Assembly: GCA_944472135.2 (NCBI GenBank)
Contig: OX235263.1
Coordinates: forward strand, 34,029,379-34,093,378
Length of the DNA: 64,000 bases
DNA from: Trichobilharzia regenti
Lineage: Eukaryota > Platyhelminthes > Trematoda > Strigeidida > Schistosomatidae
Reading direction: 5' to 3'
Under the pieces are notes generated by a model. It was not told the origin of the DNA. It ran no database searches and saw only the letters and a program-made list of their open reading frames with translations. Positions 22,946 through 36,800 of the stretch are shown here, piece after piece; within the stretch, counting starts at the first letter, position 1, and each line of letters starts with the position of its first letter. Both the position numbers and the translations under genes were made by a program.

Positions 22946-24159
22946 AGATAAGTGAATGAAGTAACTTCATACAAATCCCATACACAACTGACTTATCTAA
23001 CGCAAATAATTTCAAGTCTCAATCGGAAGAGCATCACTCACTGAGATATTGATATATCCAACACAGGAATCTGGAATAGAATGAAATGCTTCTATCAAAT
23101 TATTCCTTATTTTCCAGGGTTTTGTATAAATAACAATGATTAGTCTTTCAAAGAGTCTCTTTTAAAAATACACTCAATCTAACACTGTAGAGTCATCGAA
23201 ATACACGAAGTCCTAAATTGGTTAATTAGTCACTTAATAATTTTAATTTTAGATTACAGTGTCTAAAGGTCTACATGACTGTAAAGCTCACTTCCTTAAT
23301 GGGAAGAATTTTCTTCTTTTTGAGTAACTTGCAAGTTTACTAAATGCTAAAGTTAGTACATTCTTGTCTGGCATAGACAATTATGTGAAGTGATGAACAA
23401 AACTGTATATATGTGTTATGTAGAAAAAAAACATACATTCTATTACCCTACTTCCTTAGTTGTAAAAAAAATGAGGCTCTAGACAGCTAGTATTTTACTC
23501 AACTATTAGATACAACAATTCATTGTCTTCACATTGGAGAGAAAATAAGACTGGTGAGTATAGTGGGGTTGGGAGTGAGGGGGTCAGACAATATGCTCAT
23601 TAGGATCAATTACAATGAATATTGACAAAATGTTAAGCTCTTCATTTCTTCAGCTAGTTACAAATAAGATTAAGGATGTTTCACTCATTATTGTCTGTCA
23701 CACTGATTAGCTTCTCATAATTGTGATCCTATTCTTTTAATTATTCTACAATGGGAGTTTTACTTACAAATAATGAATTGTCATTACTTTTCTGATTATA
23801 CTTATCTATATACTATTTATATCTGTTTATGAGTAGCATACACTAGACATATTATTGAAGTTCAACTCACATTAACCGAGAAGAGTTTTATTTATGTCCC
23901 TGTTATTGTCACTTTTGTAAACAATAATTAGGAGAAAAAGAAAAAACTGTTTTTCCTTAACTTTCTTACGAGACTCGTTATGCATCAATCCATGAGTAAT
24001 GAACAATCCGTTAGCCAATGTAAAAAAAAAATTACTTCAAAATATTTCAATGTTGAAAATGATAAATATTATGAGGAAATGAGAATCAAATTGAGGCGAC
24101 TTAATTGTTTTTCTCTAGTCAGCTGAATCTTACTTATTTTGTTGATGGTTGAATTTAGA
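22946..24159. other. No gene recognised
   Basis: About 1.2 kb, AT-rich, no supported exon, RNA gene or recognised repeat. Confidence 0.5.
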
Positions 24160-24330
24160 ATGCGTGTTTCGTCCCATTTGAAATTCATCATATGGATGCT
24201 TATCTATGTATCCAATAAGTGGTGGCGTTTAAAACTATGGGTGCTGAGTTCATTTCTCATTGAGGATATCATCTATGATTGAAGATGTAGGTACATCTAA
24301 CTGGCTACTCTCGTAGAGAACAAAACCCGT
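24160..24330 (-). mobile_element. H1 (SM-alpha-like) hammerhead repeat
   Basis: The complement at 24165-24205 reads TATGATGAATTTCAAATGGG, then ACGAAACACGCATTCTAAATT. This is the schistosome hammerhead layout: core, stem II, GAAA, short stem III. The core C before TGATGA is an A here. Further from the head the match fades. Confidence 0.6.
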
Positions 24331-25224
24331 GTCTTAAATTCCAGTACCAGCTACCATCAATCAAACAACACGTTAACTTCAAGGAATCTAATCTCTGAAG
24401 CTTCTAGACTAGGAGTCATTATCCCAAAGTAGACTAAACACTTCAGTCTAGTAAATTCAATCATTGAGAAATTCGAAATAACAATTTTAACAAACCTCAG
24501 TTTAATATTATTTGAGCAATAAATAGAACAGTCAGAATATGCTGAATTTCAACTGAACGATAGGAATTTATAAGTACCTATCAAAAATGTGAATGCTTGT
24601 TTCATTAACGAGAATGAATTATATTTTATATTTAGGAAAAAATAACTATGTGAGTAAAATAAAATTCAGGAAGATTTGAAGAGTATTGACTAAAAATAAC
24701 TAATTGTAACAGTATTATTGAAGAAGGTCATAATATATTTTAAATGTATGAAATAAAATTTTATCAATGAAGAGGAAAAGGCTGAGGAAAGTAAAAGGAA
24801 TAGGTGGGGGGGAGGAGGGTTGGTTGGGGTGAACATGAAATAATGAGTGATTATAAAAAGTAAACTCTGTTGACCCTATTGTAGGCCAAGTTGGACAGAG
24901 TAGAGAAACACTTCTTTTTTCTATCTCTCAACAATCTGTGCAAACTGTTCTTGTGATAAGTTTCATATCTTCGACCATCAATAACATACAAAGTTTAAGC
25001 CTCTTTGATAGATTACTAGAAAAACGATATTTGTACGGAAAAGTACACCTTAACCTGGCATGATGCTCACTATTTAATGAATGGGATAAGCTGCAGTCGT
25101 TTCTACATACCACTGCCCATTTCCTTAAATATATAAAGCTTATTAAGTATACAGTACTTAACTAATCACATAGGAGCAATTGAACTCATAGATCCACGTC
25201 GAAAACGTCATCAGCGGAAAAACT
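24331..25224. other. No gene recognised
   Basis: AT-rich, with a G-rich tract near 24806-24830. The minus frame at 24928-25113 shows no domain. Confidence 0.5.
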
Positions 25225-25330
25225 TGTTTAAAGTTTGACCATGGGGTGATATCAGTTAGAGAACCATTAAAAAAACCAGGAAGTACTGGACAGCTGTTTC
25301 ATCCACAGCTGCAACCTTGTGTCTCCTCAG
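25225..25330 (-). mobile_element. H2 fragment
   Basis: Complement contains GATGAAACAGCTGTCCAGTA and ATGGTTCTCTAACTGATATC, the hammerhead 3' half and the start of the H2 body. The tRNA-like head is absent. Confidence 0.75.
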
Positions 25331-25849
25331 GTAAAACAAGAAGTCTTTTTAGAAGAATTTACGCACGTATGTCTAAGTATAAAAATTTTACTATACCATA
25401 TTTAGCACGTACTTGATGTGATGAAAATAATGTCAGGCATGAACTAACTAACCTTCTTTGCACTACTAAATAAACCATTTATTCCACCCTAACAGTACCA
25501 AACTTGATTGTTATTGTATTTCTTATATTTATAATCCTCTCAATTTTTTGTTTTTGTTTATTTATTTTTCATAAATGCGAACATCGTTTAAGCTGTGTTA
25601 CCACTGTTAATCTTGTATTTCCCCTCACTATACTACATCAACAGAACATTGGATTCAATACTCTATAGTAACATGCTAAAATTTTCGAACTGAATCGACA
25701 ATACTGTTTGAAACAAACTCAATGTTATTATTATTATTAATATTTAATGATCTCAATTTGTGTTTAGAATATTTTTAACTTTATATTGTAAGCGTGGACA
25801 GATTCCTCTGGTTACTTTTGTTTTAATTTTATTTATATTTTAAGTAAAT

Positions 25850-25940
25850 CAGATGCAATATTGTGACAAATGCTGATAATTCCATTCTGTATTATAAGTA
25901 CTGTTTTTGGAATAAAGTAAAATAAATTATTAAATTATTA
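25850..25940 (+). mobile_element. CR1-like LINE 3' tail
   Basis: GATGCAATATTGTGACAAAT, CCATTCTGTATTATAAGTAC and GGAATAAAGTAAAATAAATT match the last 90 bases of the copies at 13.2 and 27.6 kb. Confidence 0.65.
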
Positions 25941-25974
25941 GTTTGGGGGGTAATTAAGGTAGTTCAAACCCACT

Positions 25975-26445
25975 CGGGTTCGAATCCGATTTCCACTGGT
26001 TCTCTCTAATCCGTGATCAAACTTGCAACAAATCAAATTCCGACAAAATGATACTTGAAAGTTGTTCTGATGCTCACAAGTGACTGGTTAGGCGATGAAG
26101 TTTCCTGGAGTTCTGGTGAGAAGTCGTAATCAGTGGGGTTCACGATGTCAAGTGTGAAGACAAATACTCGCCAATGATGGCGGCTGACGGTCGCACTGAA
26201 ATCACGAAATGGTAGGTGTTGGAATCAATGGGTCATTGAATCGTATTCCAGTGGCTGGATGATTCAGGAGCTTACCTAGCTTTGAACCTCATTCAGTGTA
26301 TACCCCAGAAGAGTCCTAACTGGGATGAAAAAGCTATCCATTCCTCCTAGGATTTTAGTGGTTCTCTGACTGATATCAATCTGTGATCAAGCTTATATCA
26401 AATCCCCTCAAACTGACTCTTGAAAATGTTTGTTTAGTTGAGAAA
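25975..26445 (+). mobile_element. H2 tandem: partial unit followed by a full unit
   Basis: The block GGTTCTCT starts at 25998 and again at 26360, a spacing of 362 bases. The first unit keeps only its body; the second has a weak head (GTGGCTGGATGATTCAGG), CAGAAGAGTCCTAACTGGGA, GAAAAAGCTATCC and the body ending near CTTGAAAATG. The repeat arrangement suggests H2 moves or amplifies as head-to-tail multimers. Confidence 0.75.
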
Positions 26446-27591
26446 CCAACCACAAGTTTTGCTGGAGCGGACGTTTTTTCATCAGATCTGTTCAATAGAT
26501 GTATTGGGATACCATTGAGAGTGTCTTCTTTTGATTATCGTGTTTATTGCCTCTTTGAATCTCAGTAGGTTATTTCATAAGAAATTTTATGGATAATCTT
26601 TATTTAGCTCAAAGATTACGATTGCTCCTATATACACAGTTTTCAATACATTTTTAATTCTGTAGTTAAACATATATCGAGAATTCTTTTACATCCTGGT
26701 GGCATGGACAATAGAAACGGATAGGTCTTGAGTATCTATATGGAGCTTGGTTATCTGTTTTCCCTTTTCACTTGCTCATTTTTGACAGATAGGCCTCTGC
26801 AATTGTCTACTATTATTATTAACCATATTGTAATAGTTTTATGCGACTTGTCAATCTAGTTTTACATTGAACTGTTGGAAATTTCGGTACTATCCTGGTG
26901 GGTGTTTTCCACTCTTTTCCTCACGATTTTATATTATTTAATGATGTGTGATTTAACTAGTAAAAATTTTAAAAATGAAACCTTAACTTCTCTCTGTCTC
27001 TCCTGAAACTTTCATCTTTAAGCACGTACAGCGTCCTGCCTTTTTCTTTTTTTTGTTTTTACCATAATTGCAACCTATTTATACCTTTTTCTTACTAATT
27101 TCTAGAAAGTTATGTGACTTATGTGTAAAATAGTTCAGACGAGTTCTTTGTTTTTTAATAACCGGAGCGTATTAGCTGATTTCTTTTTTTTTTACTAAAC
27201 ACAGTATTAACGTTATGAAAGTATCTTTCATGCATTTAGAATAAAATTTTCTATTTTTTCTGCTACTTATTTCATTGTAATACACGAATGGAGGGAAAGT
27301 TTTGACGAGAGAATAAGAGGGATTTTTACTTCTGCCTTTAGTTAATAATGATAAGAGATATAATCTTATTTCACTTTTTCTGTCTGCTAGACAATTGAGA
27401 CCTACCTACTGAAATGCTCATCAACTCAAAATTATTATTTTTTATCTAATCTGAAAAATTTTGGCTTATTTGTGACTGAAATTTTGAATTGATTGATATG
27501 ATGTCAGTTATTTTGTATTTTTGCTGATTGTTCAGTGCTAAAAAGTCGACCAGCTACATCCTGACTTATAGAATCATAGATGTCTTGTTTT
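26446..27591. other. No gene recognised
   Basis: About 1.1 kb, T-rich, without supported features. Confidence 0.5.
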
Positions 27592-28960
27592 TAATAATAA
27601 TAATAATTTGCTTTATTCCAAAACAGTACTTGTGATACAGAATGGAATTCTCAGCATTTTATTACAGTACTGCATTTAGTTAGTACATTAACAATAAATA
27701 AAGTTCTACATAAATTAAGGGTAATTTCAGTTAGTTTTGACAATAACAAAAATTGAACAAAGTGTTTGAAGATGTTAGAAAAGTAGATGCTAGCATATTT
27801 ACTGGCATAAGCAGTAACAAAAGGTCGAGATGTACGGAGTGTGAAAAAAAGGAGAAGAATGTTTTAATTGGAGTTTGTAAGGAAGAAAGAAACAAAGCAG
27901 CACATAAATGAGAAAAAAGAGAGAGAGAAAAAGAAAGAAAGAAAACGTTGCGTATGGTCCGGGGTTCGATCCACTGTCAATGCACAACTAATATCTATGG
28001 TCGGCCTGCGAAATTTGGGCTACCGATATCACATGCTGAAAATTCCATACTTGTACCAAAAAGTACAGTGTGGAATCAAGCTGTAATCAAAAATAAAAAA
28101 AATAAAAAAAAAATAATACGGTGTGGAATCCAGCTGTAGTCAAAAATAAAATAAATGATGTGAGTTGGAAGGACGAGATCCAGTTGTTCCACTGACTATT
28201 TAATAAGTTATAGGTATCACGTCTAATGCTTTCTTTATCGCACAGAACACGAGCCAAGTAGGGTATGGTTGAGATTTTGTACTTGCTAGTGCGAGCATAT
28301 AGTTTCCTATGTAGGCTTCTGGTTCTGTCTGATGACAGTTGTGAATGAAGAGGATGGTGTGAGTTAAATAAAATGGATTTAGCTCACTTTTCACATGAGT
28401 CCATGTGCCTGTCGACCAGAATATTAACGAGCCGGCTAAGTGGCACGTAGCTTACCCTGCTGACAACCTTTAACATCCTGCGTAATAAGGTATAGTCTTT
28501 CTTCAAATGCCTTGGAAAAACTATGGGGGAACAATGGAGAATAATAGGTAGGATGCAAGAGTTAACGAATTGTAGCAATAAGGGTTGGGTTATTCCAGAA
28601 TATCTTAACTTCTTTATGTAGAAGGTAGGACGGAATATTTTCTTGTTGGCGGCCTGTTCGAATTTTGGGCCAGCTATTATAATATCAACATATTGTAATA
28701 TAAATTCAGTTATTACCTTATCTGAGTGGTCAGTACAGTTGAAAACCCTTCATGCTGTGGTGATATGCTGTGAAATTAATTCTTTGAGGTAATACATTTT
28801 CTAAATAGGCAGTTATATTGATATAAATTGTGAGCAGACAACTTCCGAATGTCAGAAAATTGGAATTCAGCACAAATTTCAATGACCTACGGTGTTATTT
28901 ATTGAGACTATTTTTTTTGAAATTTTATGGTGGATGATTTTACAGGGATGCAAGTAGATT
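27592..28960 (-). pseudogene. CR1-like LINE: end of reverse transcriptase and 3' UTR
   Basis: The minus strand encodes, from about 28680 to 28384, FEQAANKKIF, LLQFVNSCILPIILHCSPIV, FPRHLKKDYTLLRRMLKVVS and VNILVDRHM. After a shift, about 28370-28200 gives KSILFNSHHPLHSQLSS, then KYKISTIPYLARVLCDKE. This is the closing region of CR1/Jockey-group reverse transcriptases. The 3' UTR continues to an ATTATTATT tail at 27592, matching the tail at 13.2 kb. A SINE-B sits inside the 3' UTR. The clade assignment is from motif memory and could be wrong within the non-LTR group. Confidence 0.8.
27948..28153 (+). mobile_element. SINE-B copy nested in the CR1-like LINE
   Basis: Head reduced to TTGCGTATGGTCCGGGGTTC with an intact B box, then CTAATATCTATGGTCGGCC, GCTACCGATATCACATGCTG, CATACTTGTACCAAAAAGTA and GTGTGGAATCAAGCTGTAAT. 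The last block is repeated once after an A-rich run (28120-28150), so the tail is duplicated. A purine-rich tract (27880-27945) precedes it. Confidence 0.8.
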
Positions 28961-29329
28961 AAACTGTTAAAATGGACGAAATGCCCGTCCTCGGTTCCTT
29001 TGCTAGGATGAATTTCTTTGTGATGGTTGTGTCCATAGTTTTACCTACTTCTTTTTTTGAGATTTACCAACGAATTGGTTTTGGAAAATCATGTTTTTCG
29101 GTATTTAGAAGTAACATACTATGCTAATGAATCATACTTGAAGTTATGTCAGGCATTTATAGCCTTCAAGAGTCACTTACGTTCATTGAACTAAACCTTT
29201 CGAGCTTGAAATCTAGGTGTCTGAGAAGTATAAATATTCAACTTTTGAAATTCAGGCTTGAAGTACTTGTACAATTTGTTTATTGAATAGACACAAAATG
29301 CCTTACTCCTGATGAGTTTTTAAATGTAT

Positions 29330-29885
29330 CCTATGCTGGCACCCAGTATGTGCGTACTGCTGACAATTCCCAAAATAGGATGAAACAGCAGCTGTCCAGC
29401 ACTCCCCTGGTCTTCAGTGGTTCTCTTACTGATATCAATCCGTGATCAACTCGTAAAAAACAAAATTAACCCTTACAAACCAAACTATAGAAAATCAATC
29501 TGATGCTCGCTAGTGACCTGCTACAGGATAGAGTTTCCTGGAGTTCTAGTGAGAAGTAGTGACCAGTGAGGTTCATCCAGATGTCACGTGTGAGGATGGA
29601 TATCCCACCTACGACAATGTTTGGGGTCACGCTAAATCATGAATTGGTAGAAGTTATAATTCATGGACTGGCCATCGAATCGAGTCCCAGTGGCTGAATG
29701 AGAAACGATCTTGCCTTGTAAGCGAAAGGTCCTGGGTTCGAACCCTGGCGGTGGGTGCGTACTGTCGCTGATTCCTAAACTAGGATGAAACAGTTGGCTG
29801 TCCAGTACTTCCAGCTGGTTTTCAATGGTTCTCTGACTGATATCAACCCGTGATCAACTCGTAAAAAATGAATTTGATTTAACAC
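29330..29885 (+). mobile_element. H2 tandem dimer with hammerhead motifs
   Basis: Two units in the same direction; the block CGTACTG starts at 29353 and 29758, a spacing of 405 bases. Unit 1 begins inside the hammerhead (GTACTG then CTGACAA, GGATGAAACAGCAGCTGTCC). Unit 2 has a good head: GTGGCTGAATGAGAAACG, B box GGGTTCGAACCCTGG, then GTACTG, CTGATTCC, AAACTAGG, ATGAAACAGTTGGCTGTCC and CAGTAC. In unit 1, GTACTG directly precedes the CTGA core as a stem I arm should. Confidence 0.85.
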
Positions 29886-30606
29886 AAATGCAGCTTTTTT
29901 CAATTTCTAGTGATTTGAATGACACTTCTTCGGTTTCTTATTTGAATGGAAGTTAAGCTGAATATGAATATATTCATGCTACCTAAGGTATAGAGGCATA
30001 ACACTGTCGTAAACACAGTCATGGCATTTTGGCTAAATTTTTCCTTATTGTTTATCCAAAGAAAATCAATTTTTTTCGTGTTTCACTAACATTCTGTCTG
30101 GTAAACATGTCAACTGATAGCTGCTTTCAGTGAGTTCTAAAGCTGTACTACTTTAAAAGTTGATCATGTACTTTTTAGGATCGATAGAGTGAATAACTTG
30201 CAATACGATGGAGGTCTAAGCTCGAAATCGCGCTTCTGGATCTAAGAAGTATGACACTAGTAATTGTTCCATCAAGAATGTAGCATTCTCATTCTGAAAA
30301 TTAGTGGTGTAACGTATTCAACTCACCCTGAACTCAGTAATTTTATGTATAGTGCGAATTCCAAATTAACCAGAAAAATTCCACAGGTTACATATGAACG
30401 GCTTGAAGCGCAACGATCTTTCAAAATTATGCTCCAACTTTAAGTTTTTCTCTACTTGTTTTTGTTTAGTACTCAGCTGGGTAAATATCTCCGAATAGTC
30501 AAACACATAGAGAATATTTAAAAAGTGACCTTCAGCTGAACTTACAAGTAATAAAGTTTAACTATCTTTTCACACAACGTAATAATTTTAGTTATAAGGA
30601 AACAAT
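29886..30606. other. No gene recognised
   Basis: AT-rich spacer. Confidence 0.5.
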
Positions 30607-30840
30607 TGCGTCGGTGACATAGCGGTTAGGACGTTCGCCGACCATGCACATGGTCCGGGGTTCGATCCCCGGCCACGGACGTACTCCTTTACTTCGCTAA
30701 GCAGGAAATAATGCTGGTAAAGAGGAAAGGTTGGGCATGAGGCTAGCAACCCCATCCTGTAAAAATTGAAAACTACTACAGAAACTTCAAGCCACTAGCA
30801 TGAAGCCCTAGGCTCCACGGGGAACGTGAAGTAAAAAAAA
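30607..30840 (+). mobile_element. SINE-A copy, best preserved
   Basis: Reference copy for the family. Head TGCGTCGGTGACATAGCGG (A box), CGCCGACCATGCACATGG (anticodon-arm region), B box GGGGTTCGATCCCCGGCC, then CTCCTTTACTTCGCTAAGC, AATAATGCTGGTAAAGAGG, a GCATGAGGCTAGC block, CCCATCCTGTAAAAATTG, AACTTCAAGCCACTAGC and the end GGGGAACGTGAAG with an A tail. It has no hammerhead. The paired 5-bp T stem around TTCGATC is intact, so the internal Pol III promoter could still work. Confidence 0.93.
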
Positions 30841-33800
30841 ATGAGAAAGCAGTAGATATACGATTTTGTTTGAAGCATAAGTTTTAGTGGCTTTTGAAAA
30901 GAATACCACTTACAGCAAATTCAAACAAAACTGAGAAAAATGAATTCTTCTCTCTACAGAAATCTTTTTCTAATGGCTGTAGGCAAGATTTTTCATTTGA
31001 CTCTGCACAGGTAGCTAACCTCATCATAAGGCACAGATTCACTGGTATGCGTATTCACAATGAGCCTTTAGCTATCCTGATTTATGCTATCCTTGTAAGA
31101 TCGAAATTTTTCGAAATTTTCTAGACACAAAAGAGACAATCTATAAATATCGATATTATAATTTGCTTTAAAAAGAAGGTAACAGTTGTGTCAGATTATT
31201 GTGAAAACAACTAGCTAGACTTCCAATAAGTGAGAATAAAAAATAGCTGGCTTAATGACAAATATTCTATTAATGTAGAAGTGACATTTCAGGAGGAAGA
31301 TAAGATTTATCTTTGGTAATTTTTTTCTAAACATGGTTAAAATTTACAGATTAGATTGCCTCAGGGACCTAAAGATTCCTATTTTGTTCTTCTCATTAGA
31401 AGGTAGCTTTATTGATGTAGAGAAAATTTATTTGAAAAAGTTCCTGTGGGCCGTGTTGTTGAGTAATACATCAACGGACGTCAGTGTATGATTCGTAGCT
31501 TAAAAATCTCCACCAGATCATTTAAGAGAAGAAGAGATATTCAGTGGAGAGCGGCTACCCTTTTCAGAGTTAAAATTCTCAAGTTGTACAATTGTAATAC
31601 ATATATAATGAAAGTTTACTGTTTTATAATTTCTGTCCGTAATACAGTCCAATTTTATGAATTTGAGGCCTGAAGGAGAGATGTGTGCTTAACCAGTCAT
31701 GCAACTAGTATCTTATTCTCTGAGTTTGTAATCATCTTCTGTATTTGTGTAGTGATCTTTCATTGATTCGCATAAGCAGAATGTAATTGTCATTGTCATT
31801 CTGACTTTAATTTGTTACAAATCTTCCTCCAATTCCCAAATGGTTGCTTCGAAAGCATTGATGTTCTTCAACACAGCATACTTGGTAAATCTCAGGAGTT
31901 ATTAAACAGTTGTATTATCTTGTATCATCTGCAAACAAAGTTGCTACAGAAACTTTAGCACGATGAATCTCTTTGCGCCGATGAAAAGGTCTATGTAGGG
32001 ACATGGAACGTCCGCACTATGTACGAGATTGGCAAAGCTGACCAGATCACAAACAAAAAGGAAAGATACGGAATTCAAGTGCTGGGCATACGTGAAAGCA
32101 GATGAAACGGGAATGGACTCACTAAACTGTCAACGCGTGAGTCAACGATCTATTCTGGTCACCACACACACACACACACCGAGAGCGAGGCAATCATGAT
32201 GTCACCAACGGCAACGAACTACAGACCTTCATCAACAGCTGCCTTCCCTCAATACTCAAGATCAGGTGGTTAGAAAGGATCAGCGATAGGGATCTCTGGG
32301 AGCGAACCAACTCATCAGGCACCCATTGTGGAACAAATAGGCAGGAAGAAATGGAAATGGATTGGCTGGCCATACTCTGAGTAAACCATCGAGTGACATC
32401 ACTAGACAAGCCATCGCTAGAGTGGAACCCGAAAGGGGAGCGGCGAGTTGGTCGTCAATGCAAGGGTGACTTGGAGGATGTCATGTGAAGAGGAGATGAA
32501 AGCATGTGGGAGACTTGGAGCCAGGTGAAAACTCTAGCAGAGAACTGAACGCAATGGAGACGCACAGCTGAAGCCCTATGTTCCTCTAGGAATTAAAGGA
32601 AATAATAATAATAGAAATCTGTCTGGTAAGGATTCAAAGCAAAAGCCGAATCACTTCATTAGAACAAAGTAACTAATTCAAAGCTATATTCCTAATGACC
32701 TGAGAGCTACCTAATGCGTGTAAAAGGTTTCAATGATTTTGTGCTATAAACAGAGGAAATTATATACATATAAACCAGAATAAACTTGAAGATAATCTAC
32801 TGAAGTCAAAACAGCTGTATATTGTGCGTTTAAAACTGTTGATGGTATAATCACATGAATTCAAGGCTTAGTAAAAAAAAGTACCTACATGCAATTTGTT
32901 ATGTCAAACAAAGTTCTACTTAAAGTGAAAATGATTCCGATAAAAGTAGAAATAAACTGAGTGCTAGGCAAACAAAAATATGACAGAAAATGTATTGACA
33001 AGAATCGCAACATATCAACAGACTGACATGAACACGTCTTCTTTACTTCATGCTACAAAACCTCTAACTATTAAAAAGGATCAGTTAACCTGTCTAAACA
33101 TCAAAATGTAATGAAACATCAAGTTTGACATTTGAAGGAAAGGTGAAACTTAAGTGGTTAAATGAATGAATGAATGAATTGAATGCACTAAAATGGAAGT
33201 GAAGTTTTATTCTTCTAAAGTATGATCATCATTTCAATTAACTTAGATGTTAGAATTCTACTAATGATACACCATTGAGGTTGAATATCTGCATATGGTC
33301 TTGTTCTCTGAACTTTAGTAACACCTTTGCTAGTGTGACTTCACAATTCGAATTATTGGTGCTCTAGATAATACCAGGCTTGATGATGAAAGATCTGTGA
33401 TTAAATAGTAGAAATGGCAGAACATCTATCAGTTTCTATCATCTTCATCATCATCCTGAGCCACAAACCTTCTCCAAAATCCGGACATTCTTGAAGTACT
33501 TTGGTGGATGGTGACTAGCAGTGGAATCTAGGATGTGCGTTTTGTCCCAATAGGGACTCGTTACTGAATATACCCGTATTCCCCAGTGATTGATGGTGTT
33601 CCTAATGAGCACTTCGAGTCAGTCAATAACCGGGAAGTCCAAAATGAATTGAATAATTTCTCCTTGAGCTGATATCGCTTATAGAATCATTGGAAAGCCT
33701 AGGAGTACAACCACTAGCTGGTGTCATTGGAAAGTATTTGTCCTCACGCCCAACCGGCTGTACCCCACTGGTCACGACAGCCGGTAGAGTGTGAGTGGTC

Positions 33801-36800
33801 GTGCTATAGAGTGAATTAGCAGAAGTTGGAATTCATGGGCTGACCACTGAGTTGGGGCCCATCGGCCCAATGGTCTGCAGGCTTCCGTTGTCACCGAAAA
33901 ATCCTGAGTTTGAACCTTGGTACCGGGTTGGTGCTGATGAAGAGTCACAAGTTAAGACGACACAGCTGTTCAGTACTCTTAAGTTTTCCAGTGGTTCTAT
34001 AACCGATGTCAGCTCATGGTGAAATTACTCAATTCATTTTGGACTTTCCTGTTGATTAATTAGGCCGAAGTGCTCAGTGATAACAATATCACTTACTGGT
34101 GAATACAGGTACACCCAGATGATGAGTCCTAAAATAGGAGAAAACGTGCATCCCAGATTCCACTGCTAGTCATCATTCATCATATTACTTCAGATTGAAT
34201 CCTCATTCATCTCACAGTCATCCTCACAAGGGGCTGAAGTGTTAACAGAGGCGAAGCGCTTCGGTCCAATCAATCGATGGGAAAGTCCGGATTGACTTAA
34301 ACAACCCAAACATTTTGTTGTGAAAGGAATCATAGATATATAGTACCTAAAACCTTCATAAGATTATTATTAATTCCTTTAATTCCTAGAGGAACATAGG
34401 GCTTCAGCTGTGCGTCTCCATTGCGTTCAGTTCTCTGCTAGAGTTTTCACCTGGCTCCAAGTCTTCCCACATGCTTTCATCTCCTCTTCACATGACATCC
34501 TCCAAGTCACCCTTGCATTGACGACCAACTCGCCGCTCCCCTTTCGGGTTCCACTCTAGCGATGGCTTGTCTAGTGATGTCACTCGATGGTTTACTCAGA
34601 GTATGGCCAGCCAATCCATTTCCATTTCTTCCTGCCTATTTGTTCCACAATGGGTGCCTGATGAGTTGGTTCGCTCCCAGAGATCCCTATCGCTGATCCT
34701 TTCTAACCACCTGATCTTGAGTATTGAGGGAAGGCAGCTGTTGATGAAGGCCTATCGTTTGTTTGAGATGCTCTTTATGACGCGCCAAGTCTCTGATCCG
34801 TCTAGGGAGCAGCAGTGACTTCACATTGGAGTTGAAAATCCGGATCTTATTTTTTAAGCTTAGTGCTCTTGACCTGCACACATACCTGAGAGTAATGAAA
34901 GCTTGTCTTGCTTTTCCTATTCTTGCTTTGAAATCTTCGTCAGTTCCGCCTGTAGCTGAAACGGCGTTTCTGTAGCGATTTTGTTTGCATGGTAAGGTTG
35001 CTAGCCTCACGCCTGAGAAGGGGGATTGTTACATTAAAATATAGTTTACAGAGAAGTGACCTTGTGGGTGGCTCCTCTTAAAACCAGGAAAACAAGGAAT
35101 AAAACGGTTAGAAGAACACCAACAAAAGGAAAATAATTCACAGCAGGAAGGGCAACAAGCGATAACAGCAATAAAAAAGACATTGCTATTAGGGCTACAG
35201 TTACTATGTAGTGGCTTAGGACCTCTCTGTCAGATGAGACTTCATGGAATTTCTGTAATAGCATCCATCCGTGAAATCGTCCTAAAGAATGGTATTCATG
35301 AAAGTCAGAAGTCATTGACGACTAAAAGTTGACAGCAATCCTTTATCCCAACAAAATGATACAAATTCGTATTGAAAAAGCACAAGAGATAATTTTTCAA
35401 CTTTCAAGTGACAAGTTCACGGAAATTTGATTTTTCTCTAAGTTGATTTCACCGTTAACTGACTAGAAAATCACTGAAAACAGGGAAGGACTGAAAAGCT
35501 GTTTCATCTCAGTGTGAGACTCCTCAACTACGATACCAACGATGGTCAAATACCGGTATCTAAGAGCACGCTGACATTTAGCAGTGGTATTTAGGTCTAT
35601 CATTGTCCACCTGTTCTTATAACCAATGGACGTCATTGGCTCTATATCGCGCACTAAATTAGAGGGAAATTCATGGACCATTGAATTTTAAAACAATAGC
35701 TGATTCGAAATGTGTTCATATCACAAACCTTATATATATATAATATTTATACAGGACAACGAATCCCCCTCTCAGTTTGTTACTGCAAGTGTTAAAACGT
35801 TTACCCATTGTGTGAGATTTAAAATAATTAGTCCCTTTTATAAATTTGGATCGTGTTATTAGAATACGGAGATTATTTGATAAATGCGATGTATTTGCGC
35901 TATACATTTCGAACTATCTGATGACATATTTACTTGTCAAGTCGATATATATATATAAGAAAAAATTAAGGGCAATTAAATTAAACATGGTGAGAAAAAA
36001 ATGATTTAAGTATGACTAACACAACGTTTGGTAATCCAAACAAATAAGGATTACTAAGGTAGGTTAACAGTAATAATAAACTGTTTTTGAATACACTGGG
36101 GGGAGGGGTAGCATAAGTTTATGAATAGCTACAGCTTCAGCGCATTTAAGTAAGGCACCCTTGACAATTTTTATAGATGACCTGAAAAAAACTGTGTTAA
36201 CATCAATTTCATGGTTCATCTCGATTAGATGTCTGGCTATAGACGAAGTTGGTAGTGTGCCACCTGAGTCTATTGGTTTTCCATTGTGTGAAACATTTCT
36301 GCCTATTCCCAAAAACATCATTCTCAGTAATCTGAAAACTAAAATACAAGTTGACAGTATTCATTGTATTCATCATTCTTTCGCTTTATTATCAATTTGC
36401 GCATTCAAACAATCAGTTAACTGGGGATGCTTCCTCTGTCTCTCTCTCTCTCCCTCCCTAAAAGCCGTTTTCACTCTACTTTCTTTTCTCAGGCATACAT
36501 TTTTTTGTTTTGGCGTATATGCATGTGAGTGTGTGTGTGTGTATATTCGCTTCATGATGTAATTCACTTTGGTTTCGTCACTTTGTCTGGCTTTTCTTCG
36601 TCTAACTAACAAATTAAACTGTTGAACACGGCTTTGTATAAGACAATTTGCATTTTAAATATTTCCGACACTTTCAACTAGTTTGTATGCTCCACCCAGT
36701 TATCTATATTTGGTATTATACATACTATCCCCTATTGCATTACGTGTTAACTTGCATACCTACTATACATACTGCCTTTTTTCATAAGAGAAAAGCTGTA